This document shows positions 24,201-35,761 of a DNA stretch of 64,000 bases, piece after piece. The notes beneath the pieces are model-generated. The model saw only the letters and a program-made list of their open reading frames with translations, was not told the DNA's origin and did no database searches. Position numbers and translations under genes: made by a program. Positions within the stretch are counted from its first letter, which is position 1. Each line of letters opens with the position of its first letter. Where the stretch lies: contig NC_135554.1 in the NCBI RefSeq assembly GCF_964340395.1, positions 8,410,475 through 8,474,474 of the forward strand. The letters are read 5' to 3'. Source of the DNA: Glandiceps talaboti. Its lineage: Eukaryota > Hemichordata > Enteropneusta > Spengelidae.

Positions 24201-27025
24201 ATTTCTATCCATCTTAGACTAATCTACTAAAATTTATTAGAAAAATGTCAGCCATTTTGATTTTTAGCATGTAACTAGGAGACCAGACACCAGAGTTACC
24301 TAGCCTTACAAACTATACTCCTTTCCAAATTGAATCATGCTACAATAACACTGTCACTGTTTTTCACGTATTTCTATCCATCTTAGACTAAACTACTAAA
24401 AATTATTAGAAAAATGTCAGCCATTTTGATTTTTAGCATGTAACTAGGAGACCAGACACCAGAGTTACCTAACCTTACAAACTATACTCTTTTCCAAATT
24501 CATTCATGCTACAATAACACTGTCACTGTTTTTCACCTATTTCTATCCATCTTAGACTAAACTACTAAAAGTTATTAGAAAAATGTCCGCCATTTTGATT
24601 TTTAGCATGTAACTAGGAGACCAGACACCAGAGTTACCTAACCTTACAAACTATACTCCTTTCCAAATTGAATCATGCTACAATAACACTGTCACTGTTT
24701 TTCACCTATTTCTATCCATCTTAGACTAAACTACTAAAATTTGTTAGAAAAATGTCAGCCATTTTGATTTTTAGCATGTAACTAGGAGACCAGACACCAG
24801 AGTTACCTAACCTTACAAACTATACTCTTTTCCAAATTCATTCATGCTACAATAACACTGTCACTGTTTTTCACCTACTTCTACCCATCTTAGATTAAAC
24901 TACTAAAATTAATAAGAAAAATGTCAGCCATTTTGATTTTTAGCATGTAACTAGGAGACCAGACACCAGAGTTACCTAACCTTACAAACTATGCTCCTTT
25001 CCAAATTCATTCATGCTACAATAACACTGTCACTGTTTTTCACCTATTTCTATCCATCTTAGACTAAACTACTATAATTTATTAGAAAAATGTCAGCCAT
25101 TTTGATTTTTAGCATGTAACTAGGAGACCAGACACCAGAGTTACCTAGCCTTACAAACTATACTCTTTTCCAAATTCATTCATGCTATAATAACACTGTC
25201 ACTGTTTTTTACCTATTTCTATCCATCTTAGACTAAACTACTAAAATTTGTTAGAAAAATGTCAGCCATTTTGATTTTTAGCATGTAACTAGGAGACCAG
25301 ACACCAGAGTTACCTAGCCTTACAAACTATACTCCTTTCCAAATTGAATCATGCTACAATAACACTGTCACTGTTTTTCACGTATTTCTATCCATCTTAG
25401 ACTAAACTACTAAAATTTATTAGAAAAATGTCCGCCATTTTGATTTTTAGCATGTAACTAGGAGACCAGACACCAGAGTTACCTAACCTTACAAACTATA
25501 CTCCTTTCCAAATTGAATCATGCTACAATAACACTGTCACTGTTTTTCACCTATTTCTATCCATCTTAGACTAAACTACTAAAATTTGTTAGAAAAATGT
25601 CAGCCATTTTGATTTTTAGCATGTAACTAGGAGACCAGACACCAGAGTTACCAAGCCTTACAAACTATACTCTTTTCCAAATTCATTCATGCTACAATAA
25701 CACTGTCACTGTTTTTCACCTATTTCTATCCATCTTAGACTAAACTACTAAAAGTTATTAGAAAAATGTCCGCCATTTTGATTTTTAGCATGTAACTAGG
25801 AGACCAGACACCAGAGTTACCTAACCTTACAAACTATACTCCTTTCCAAATTGAATCATGCTACAATAACACTGTCACTGTTTTTCACCTATTTCTATCC
25901 ATCTTAGACTAAACTACTAAAATTTGTTAGAAAAATGTCAGCCATTTTGATTTTTAGCATGTAACTAGGAGACCAGACACCAGAGTTACCTAACCTTACA
26001 AACTATACTCTTTTCCAAATTCATTCATGCTACAATAACACTGTCACTGTTTTTCACCTACTTCTACCCATCTTAGATTAAACTACTAAAATTAATAAGA
26101 AAAATGTCAGCCATTTTGATTTTTAGCATGTAACTAGGAGACCAGACACCAGAGTTACCTAACCTTACAAACTATACTCCTTTCCAAATTGAATCATGCT
26201 ACAATAACACTGTCACTGTTTTTCACGTATTTCTATCCATCTTAGACTAAACTACTAAAAATTATTAGAAAAATGTCAGCCATTTTGATTTTTAGCATGT
26301 AACTAGGAGACCAGACACCAGAGTTACCTAACCTTACAAACTATACTCTTTTCCAAATTCATTCATGCTACAATAACACTGTCACTGTTTTTCACCTATT
26401 TCTATCCATCTTAGACTAAACTACTAAAAGTTATTAGAAAAATGTCCGCCATTTTGATTTTTAGCATGTAACTAGGAGACCAGACACCAGAGTTACCTAA
26501 CCTTACAAACTATACTCCTTTCCAAATTGAATCATGCTACAATAACACTGTCACTGTTTTTCACCTATTTCTATCCATCTTAGACTAAACTACTAAAATT
26601 TGTTAGAAAAATGTCAGCCATTTTGATTTTTAGCATGTAACTAGGAGACCAGACACCAGAGTTACCTAACCTTACAAACTATACTCCTTTCCAAATTGAA
26701 TCATGCTACAATAACACTGTCACTGTTTTTCACCTATTTCTATCCATCTTAGACTAAACTACTAAAATTTGTTAGGAAAATGTCAGCCATTTTGATTTTT
26801 AGCATGTAACTAGGAGACCAGACACCAGAGTTACCTAGCCTTACAAACTATACTCTTTTCCAAATTGATTCATGCTACAACAACACTGTCACTGTTTTTC
26901 ACCTACTTCTACCCATCTTAGATTAAACTACTAAAATTAATAAGAAAAATGTCAGCCATTTTGATTTTTAACATGTACATGTAACTGAGACCGGACACCA
27001 GAGTTACATGTACCTAGCCTTGCAA
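21290..27025 (+). repeat. 169-bp satellite array, ~33 monomers, with higher-order units
   Basis: The landmark TTTAGCATGTAACTAGGAGA recurs every 169 bp (for example 21721, 21890, 22059, 22228). Monomers are about 90-97% alike in the centre and more diverged at both edges (21290-21560 and 26950-27025). Shared variants mark higher-order repeats. ACACCAGTTACCTAACC with TAAACTCC recurs at 22421 and 23946. CGTACCTAGC recurs at 22601 and 24126. Both pairs are exactly 1525 bp apart (9 monomers). CTACCCATCTTAGATTAAAC recurs at 24881 and 26064 (1183 bp, 7 monomers). No open frame spans it. Confidence 0.97.
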
Positions 27026-27363
27026 ACTTTGCTCTTTTCCAAATCTCATTTAACAGAAACATAACTAGCAAAAGAAATCATGATCAAATACTACACCAAT
27101 ACTTTGACCATAAATATTTGCAAGTTTTAGAGTTGAACAATAAATGTATTAATCCTTTGTTAACTTTCTTATCTCTTACAGGTTTGTTACACAGTACATA
27201 ACAGATGTCCTATTCAAAGAAGCTGTTGTTTTGCTCGTCTCTAAGAGAAAAAAAATAACTTCAGACTCTATGTGTAGTAAAACAGAAATTTAGATCTTAA
27301 ATCAATTAGTTGTGCACATGGACATGAGCTCTATTTTGAACATTTTTAATACAATTGAAATGA

Positions 27364-27367
<4 letters not shown>

Positions 27368-27415
<48 letters not shown>

Positions 27416-28265
27416 CAACTTAGTCGAAAACTGCAGTCCGATTTCTTTGATACTTGGTGGTCATGTTATATTGGATGTCTAGTAGTGAAATTGTTCAAAT
27501 GAAAATGATCACATCAGATATATGGGTTTTGGGTCAAAAATGTGATTTTTGTCAAAGAATTTAAACTACAAAACTACTGGGCAGATTGGCCTGAAATTTG
27601 GTGGGAACATTCTCAGGGGTGTGTAAATTAAGATTTGTTCATGACATGATGTTTCCATGTGTAATATGCAAAGTAGGGCTTTTTGGTTAAAAACCTACAA
27701 TTCCAAAACTACTCAGTAGATTGGGCTGAACTTTTAACAGGGATGTATCTGCCGGTGTATAGATGAAGAAATATTAAGCATATAATGATCTCATCAGTAA
27801 CATCCAAATTAGGTGTAAACATGTAAATTGGTCAAAAATTTATATCTCAAAAAGTACTTGGTCAGGGAAACTGAAATTTGGTGAGATGGTTCTAGAAGTG
27901 TTGTTCTGCAGATTTCCTTTAGAATAGTTTGACACAATTGGCCCTAGCAACCATGACCATGGCCTTAGCAACAACCAAATGGCAGTATATTTTGGTTAAA
28001 TAAGAACACCATCTGGTAGGCAGTTAGTAAACATTCAAAAAATGTATGCAAATATCCCTAGCAACAGTGGCCCCGCCCATGGCAACAGCCCAATAATCAC
28101 ATATGTGACAAACATAACATGGTTGGATAGGCAACTGGATAGTCATTCAACAAATGAACACCTATTTTTAGAATGGACTAGCATATGGATAAATATTTTA
28201 AAAAACTACAGTTGTGCTACATCGCCATTGGCAGTATTTTAGAAAACAATAGTTGTGCTACAATG
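27368..28265 (+). repeat. Dispersed repeat family A, copy 2, led by (GT)n
   Basis: A (GT)22 run at 27368-27412 leads into the same series of blocks as 4260-5210. These include TTGGTGGTCATGTTATATTG, TGGATGTCTAGTAGTGAAATTG, GGGAACATTCTCAGGGGTGT and AGCAACCATGACCATGGCC. Each internal AAAACTACT...GGxCTGAAxTT block repeats within the element, so the element itself has an internally tandem structure. Confidence 0.75.
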
Positions 28266-28579
28266 CCATTTTATATTTCTTTTTTTCTAAATATTTTTTT
28301 TCATATCTGAGGTAATTATGTTTTTCATTGTTCTCCATATGCTCTCTGTTTTTGGTTTCTTCTCATCAGATGTACAGTCATTACATTTTGGAAGAAAAGT
28401 TTTATATTGTCTTTTTAAATTGATGTCAGTTTGTGCATCCACCAATTCTTGCGAGACTTCATAATTTTTGTGATGTTACAATTTTTTTCTTGAACTTGTT
28501 AATAAAAAGGTTAGGGTCGGCAGTGAAAAACTAGGCAGGGTCAGATAACCGGAATCAAACAATTATTTTTTTTATTGCT

Positions 28580-28800
28580 TTAAGAATTATTCAGAACATG
28601 ATGATTCCATTATTGATATGCAAATTATGGCTAAAATGTGTCTTTTTGGTAAAATAATCTTTAATTCCAAAAGTAATGAGCTGGAAATTAATTTGAATGG
28701 CTCTTGGGGTATATAGATGAAGAAGTGTTAAGCATATGATGATCTCATCAGTGACATGAAAATTAGGTATAAAAATGTGAATTTTGTTTAATCTTGTCTC
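28580..28800 (+). repeat. Dispersed repeat family A, partial copy
   Basis: ACATGATGATTCCATTATTG, ATTCCAAAAGTAATGAGCTG and GATGATCTCATCAGTGACAT correspond to 27645-27830 of copy 2. Confidence 0.65.
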
Positions 28801-29805
28801 TTGGCTCTCTTCGTTGGTGTAAACACACATGTGTTTTTGTAATTTGTACTTCAAGCACTTGTTAAATGAGAATGTTAAAAGACACAATCTTTTGTCATTA
28901 GAAAAATTTTTGATATTGCAAAGAGATATAGTCATATAACTTAAATCATGGATAATATTAATAAGTAATAAAATGTAAAATGAACAGAAAACCAGTGTGG
29001 ACTTCTATATATCTGACAATTTTACATGTTATACACAGAGTGAAGCTAGCATGTAAGTGGTGAATGATTTCATTTTATTTGATTCAGTTTTATTTTTTGT
29101 TGTTGAATGAGACTGATTTTAGGGAGCGATCAGATTTTACGCTGACTTTTTGTTCACCCCACCCCTGCTGACAAATAAAAAAACACTGCCCCCCCCCCCC
29201 ACATCTGTTGACAAGAAATATTCTTGTTCTTTCTTGCAATATATAAAGCTCTTTAGGCAGGAACCCTATGAGAAGTATGATTGTCTGTTCATAGCTGTGC
29301 AAAATATTCATGGTTTTAGTAACCAAAAGTTCTAGGATATCTCTTACATTGAGTGAACTATTATCATTATAGATTAATTCAGCTAATTATAAAGTACATT
29401 ATTAGAAATGAAATTAACATAATTGTAAACCTAGGGGTTTCAGTAAGTTTCAAAGTAGGGAGAGAACTTGAAAAAGTGTTGGGAGAAGTGCATGCTATGC
29501 CCATGCGTGCATGCTATACAAGTGGGAGGGGGTGTCCCCCTCCCATGGTAAGATCTTTTGAAAAATGAACACCTTTTGGAGGCCATTTAGAGCACCATTC
29601 ATAAGTAAAACACAACTTAGTTATATCATAAAAGTATCACTAATTTTAGGGTTTCAAAAGTTTAAATCATTTCAAGTCATATTGACACAAATGATAATGA
29701 AAAAAAGATCAAGTACAAAGTATAGTATAGTTTGTTTTATTTATTTACTTGCCCTATGTGGGCTTACCAAGTGAACATTTTGTTCAATACAAATACATCC
29801 ACTGG
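28801..29805. other. Intronic stretch, no gene seen
   Basis: It contains a C13 run at 29189 with GCTGACAAAT/GTTGACAAG on either side. A small inverted pair, TGTCCCCCTCCCA against GTGGGAGGGGGTG, lies at 29520-29545. No conserved protein was recognised. Confidence 0.4.
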
Positions 29806-29807
29806 GC

Positions 29808-30632
29808 TTATAATAGTGTATGGTACTATACTATAAACTATACAAGACTATATACTATATACTATGCTATGCTATATACTATATACTATATTATACTATA
29901 CTATATACTGTACTATACAATATACTGTACAATACTATATTATAATATTCTATACCTATACTATATTATATAGTATATAGTCTAGTATGGTAGTCTAGTA
30001 TAGTATAGTATAGTATAGTAGAGTATAGTAATGTATACTATATGGTATATAGTCGTGTAGTATAGTAAAGTATAGTATATGGTATATAGTATAGCATAGC
30101 ATAGTATAGTATTGTATATTATAGTATATAATAGTATATTATAGTATAGTATAGTATAGTATATTATGGTATAATATACTAGAGTATGTGGAATATAGTA
30201 TAGTTTAGTGTATAGTATAGCATACTATACCATACCGTACTATACTATATACTGTACAATACAATACTATAATATTATTCTATACCTATACTATTGTATA
30301 CAGTATAGAGTCTAGTATAGCATAGTATAGTATAGTATAGTATAGTGTAGTAGATTATAGTATAGTAGAATATATGGAATATAGTGTATAGTGTATATTA
30401 TAGTGTAGTGTATAGTATAGCATACTATACCATACAGTACTGTATAATATACTCTACTATATACTGTACAATAATATACTATAATATTATTCTATTCCTA
30501 CACTATCGTATATAGTATAGAGTCTAGTATAATCTAGTATAGTCTAGTATAGTATAGTATAGTATAGTGTAGTAGATTATAGTATAGTAGAGTATGTGGT
30601 ATATAGTATAGTATACAGTCCAGTATATTGAT
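29808..30632. repeat. TATAG/CTATA pentamer array, part 1 (strand-switching)
   Basis: Degenerate pentamers alternate in orientation: CTATA from about 29815 to 29960, TATAG to about 30215, CTATA to about 30300, TATAG to about 30415, CTATA to about 30510, then TATAG to 30630. Open frames across it made of Y-T-I-L are artefacts. Confidence 0.95.
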
Positions 30633-30985
30633 GGCGCAAATCGAGAGATCTGATTGATCTAGGCATCGAACTAGCGCGTCTAAACTGAGCGATAATGCAC
30701 AGTTGGCACGTGTCCAAATTTTGATGTTATCATTATCATTATAGATTAATAATTATCGTTATAGTCCGCGCAGGGATGGGGGCACAAATGAAACCAGAAA
30801 ATGTTGCGTCATATCTTGTTTCCGACAGTTTCAATATACTGGTATAATATAATAGCGATAAACCACCCCTGGGAATGGTATACCACTCGGTTTTGACCAG
30901 TGAACGAAATATATTGAGTTCACTGCTCAAAACCGAGTGGTATACCATCCCCAGGGTGTGGTTTATTGCTTAAGTATACTATAGT
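30633..30985. mobile_element. Hairpin-forming insert inside the pentamer array
   Basis: Unique sequence interrupts the pentamers. Arms 30859-30905 (AACCACCCCTGGGAATGG onward) and 30918-30966 (its reverse complement with a few differences, ending ATCCCCAGGGTGTGGTTT) enclose a 12-bp loop, GAAATATATTGA. The structure suggests a small foldback element. A relation to any named family is not visible. Confidence 0.6.
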
Positions 30986-33900
30986 ATAATAGAGTATAGT
31001 AGAGTATATGGTATATGGTATAGTGTCGTGTAGTATAGTATAGTATAGTATGGTATAATATACTAGTATATGGAATATAGTATAGTATAGTGTAGGTTAT
31101 AGTATAGCATACTATAGCATACCTATACTATTGTATATAGTATATAGTCAAGCATAGTATCATATAAAATTAGTATAGTATAGTCAAGTATAGTATCGTA
31201 TAAAATTAGTATAGTATAGTATAGTATAGTATAGTATAGTATAGTATAGTATAGTATAGGATAGTATATTCTAGTATAGTATAGTATGGTATAATATAGT
31301 AGTGTATAGTAGAGTATATTGAATATAGCATAGTGTAGTGTTGCATAGTATAGTATATAGGCAAGTGTAGTATATAGTATAATATAGTATATTATATAGT
31401 AGAGTATATAGTATAGTATAGTGTATCATATATATTATAGCATAGGATAGTATTGTATAGTATATGGTATATTATACTATACTGTACTATATAGTAGACT
31501 ATGATATATACTATACTCTGTACTATATAGTATACTACACTATATTATACTATATTATATACTATACTATACTATATACTATAGTATACTATACTATACT
31601 ATATATTATACTATGCTATATACTATATATTAAACTATACTGTACTGTACTATATACTACACTATGCTATTAACTATGTATTTAACTATGCTATATACTA
31701 TATACTATAATATACTAAACTAGACTATGCTATACTATATACTATACTAGACTGTACTATATACTATACTAGACTATACTATACTAGACTATACTATGCT
31801 ATGCTATACTATACTATATACTACACTACACTATACTATATACTCTACTCTAATATTCTATACTATACTATTCTATACTATACTATATACTAGACTATGC
31901 CATATACTGTACTATATACTACACTATACTATACTATTCTATACTATACTATACTATATACTACACTATGCTATATACTCGTGTACTATATACTATACTA
32001 TATACTACACTATACTATACTATTCTATACTATATTATACTATATACTAGACTATGCTATATACTGTACTATATACTCTACTATATACTTGTCTTTACTA
32101 TATACTATACTATATACTATATACTAGACCATTCTATACTGTACTGTACTATATACTATACTATACTATACTATACTATACTATACTATACTAAATACTA
32201 GACTACACTATATACTATACTATGCTCTATACTATGTACCATACTATACTATACTATGCTAAGCTATATACTGTACTATATAGTATACTATGCTATATCA
32301 TACTATACTATACTCTACTATACTATACTATTCTATACTATACTTTACTATATACTATACTATACTATATACTATACTATACTAGACTACACTATATACT
32401 ATACTATGCTCTATACTATGTACCATACTATACTATACTATGCTAAGCTATATACTGTACTATATAGTATACTATGCTATATCATACTATACTATACTCT
32501 ACTATACTATACTATTCTATACTATACTTTACTATATACTATACTATACTATATACTATACTATACTAGACTATACTATATACTAGACTGTGCTATATAC
32601 TATATATTGTACTATATACTATACTATACTATATTATACTGTACTATACTATACCATACTATATAGTATAGTATACAATACTATACTGTATTATACTATA
32701 CTATACTAGACTATACTATATTCTGTACTATATATTATACTATACTATATTATACTATACTATGCTCTATACTATGTACCATAATATACTATAGTATACT
32801 AAGCTATATACTAGACTATGCTATATACTATACTATATACTACACTATACTATACTATACTATACCATACTATACTCTACTATATACTAGACTATGCTAT
32901 ATACTGTATACTGTACTATATATTATACTATACTATATACTATAAACTATATTATACTATACACTATACTATACAATGCTATATACTAGACTATGTTATA
33001 TACTATATTCTGTACTATATACTATACTATACTGTATTGTACTATACTATATACTATACTATACTATATACTAGACTACATTATATACTATACTATGCTA
33101 TATACCATATACTATACATTGTACTATACTATATTATACTGTACTGTACTCTACTGTACTATACTATACTATATTATACTGTACTATACTATACTAGACT
33201 AGACTATACTATATAGTATAGTATACAATACTATACTGTATTATACTATACTATACTAGACTATACTATATTCTGTACTATATATTATACTATACTATAT
33301 TATACTATACTATGCTATACTATATTATGCTATACTATACTATATACTATACAATACTGTACTATACTATATACTAGACTATACTATATTCTGTACTATA
33401 TATTATACTATACTATATTATACTATACTATGCTATAATATATTATGCTATACTATACTATACTATACTATACTATACTGCACTATATACTAGACTATGC
33501 TATATAATATATTCTGTACTATATACTATACTATACTATACTATACTGTACTATGCTATACTATACTATATACTAGACTATGCTATATAATATATTCTTT
33601 ACTATATACTATACTATACTATACTGTACTATACTATACTATACTATACTATACTATACTATACTATACTATACTGCACTATATACTAGACTATGCTATA
33701 TCCTGTACTATATACTATACTATACTATACTATTCTATACTATATTATACTATATACTAGACTATGCTACATACTGTACTATATACTGTACTATATACTT
33801 GTCTTTACTATATACTATACTATATACTATATTCTAGACTATTCTAGACTATACTGTACTATATACTATACTATACTATACTATACTATACTATACTATA

Positions 33901-34172
33901 CTATACTATATACTAGACTACACTATACACTATACTATGCGCTATACTATGTACCATACTATACTATACTATACTAAACTATATACTGTACTATATAGTA
34001 TACTATACTATATCATACTATACTATACTATACTCTACTATACCATACTATACTATACTTTACTATATACTATACTATACTATATACTATACTATACTAT
34101 AATATACTATATACTAGACTGTGCTATATACTATATATTGTACTATATACTATACTATACTATATTATAATA
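30970..34172. repeat. TATAG/CTATA pentamer array, part 2 (3.2 kb)
   Basis: TATAG orientation dominates to about 31465 and CTATA orientation from about 31475 to 34170. The array is therefore a very large imperfect inverted repeat with its centre near 31470. Longer internal duplications are present: ACTATGCTCTATACTATGTA followed by CCATAC recurs at about 32219 and 32402, and a related block recurs near 33940. Confidence 0.95.
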
Positions 34173-34639
34173 TTATCTCGTTTTATTTCCGCTAGATTTT
34201 TAAATTCGGAATGCTGCAGTTGACCTATTTGTCTTTTAAGTTTATGTTTCGCTTCTGTGCTATGATTGGTCTTTTTGGATATACTTGATTTCATATCTCA
34301 TTGTCTGCTATTACGTCCCAGTGTTTAGTTATTGCATCTCGTAGATGAGATCCGTTAATATAGAGACTGTATGTTGTGTTGAAGACCAATGGGATCTCAT
34401 TTGTGGGTGTCCAGCGAGATATGTCTCACACTTGCACAAAGTGTATCATCACATGGCATCAGAAGCTACTGTATGTAGTTCCTGAAAATTGGATACTAGT
34501 CACTTTACATGTGGTATGTACACACATACTTTGCAGTCTGGCGCAATGCAGTCAGTTGTCGAAGCACTTGACTCGCCAGTTACACAAACAATCGACTATA
34601 GCATTCCAAAACCACCACCTGTGCATCTCCTAAAACTAT

Positions 34640-35185
34640 TATGTGATTCTCACGAAAAACACATTTAAATTTAAAGGAGAATTCTACACACAAACATGCA
34701 TGTGCATTGGCTCTTGGGCATCACCCGAAATAGCCGACATTCCATGAACTGGAAAGTCGCATTATTGAAATCTACACGGATAAAATATCACTCTGGACAC
34801 ATTTCAGGGGTGGCGTTTTCATGATATTTTGTGGCACCCAAGTTGAACTAAATAATCTGAGTGAAAAAATAAACCAAATACATCCAACTTTCAAATTTTC
34901 GTTGGAAAGCTCAGATACGGAAGTAACATATCACAATCCACAAATGTCAACGGCACCAATAACACAAAGTATTGGATATCAAAACTCATTCCAATATTTA
35001 CACAGGTAATACTGCCGCCCGAACTCAGTCTTCAAAGGGTCCATTAAGGGTCAAACGATCAGATACATACGAACATGTAGTAACGAAAAAGAATTTCAAA
35101 AGAAAATTAAATTCTTCACCTGGAAACTGGCGAAAAGAGGCTATAATGAAACAGAAATAAATACTAGTAACCTGAGTCCACTATC
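34640..35185 (+). pseudogene. Penelope-like element reverse-transcriptase fragment
   Basis: Frames joined across frameshifts read IGSWASPEIADI (about 34704), FMIFCGTQVELNN (about 34820), NQIHPTFKFSLESS, RYIRTCSNEKEF (about 35058) and LAKRGYNETEI (about 35130). The order (MGSxxSPxxA, IDDxFxIW, NxxHPxIKF, RxxRxCSxxxxF, RGY) is that of Penelope-like RTs. The IDD catalytic triad is replaced by RGG, and several frame breaks show it is dead. It sits between two pentamer arrays. The flanks (34173-34640) are unassigned. Confidence 0.75.
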
Positions 35186-35264
35186 ATAATACTGGCATCT
35201 CTATTTGATGAACAATACAAGTAAACTCTGGGCAAACAAATACGGAAATACAACACTCCTCAAT

Positions 35265-35654
35265 ACTATACTACACTACACTACAATACACTACACTACA
35301 CTATAATGTAGTATAGTATATAGTATAGTATAGTATAGTATAGTATAGTATAGTATAGTATAGTATAGTATAGTATAGTATAGTATAGTATAGTATATAA
35401 TAGTATAGTATAGTATAGTATAGTATAGTATAGTATAGTATAGTATAGTATAGTATAGTATAGTATAGTATAGTATAGTATAGTATACTAGTAGTATAGT
35501 ATAGTATAGTATAGTAAAGTATAGTATAGTATAGTATAGTATAGTATAGTATAGTATAGTATAGTATAGTATAGTATAGTATAGTATAGTATAGTAAAGT
35601 ATAGTATAGTATAGTATAGTATAGTATAGTATAGTATAGTATAGTATAGTATAG
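35265..35654. repeat. TATAG pentamer array, part 3 (near-pure)
   Basis: After a short CTACA-type start (35268-35302), about 68 nearly perfect TATAG pentamers follow with a few single-base interruptions. It is much cleaner than parts 1 and 2, and so probably younger. Confidence 0.97.
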
Positions 35655-35760
35655 GAGACCGATTTTTGAATTAGAAGACCGACACTTGAATTAGAAGACC
35701 AACACTTGAATTAGAAGACCGACACTTGAACTAGAAGACCAATTTTTGAATTAGAAAAAT
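35655..35760 (+). repeat. ~20-bp tandem repeat, 5 copies
   Basis: The unit AGAAGACCGACACTTGAATT recurs five times, with the variants CCAACACTTG, CCGATTTTTG and CCAATTTTTG. Confidence 0.9.
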
Positions 35761-35761
35761 A

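Noticed and set aside
21290-27025. CRISPR-like reading of the 169-bp array
   Set aside because: Monomers are contiguous and similar throughout, with no short repeat-unique spacer alternation, and the genome is eukaryotic.
29749-34170. Many open frames of 70-136 codons rich in Y, T, I and L
   Set aside because: Products of the CTATA pentamer, where 5-mer repeats avoid stops in some frames. No conservation and many overlapping versions.
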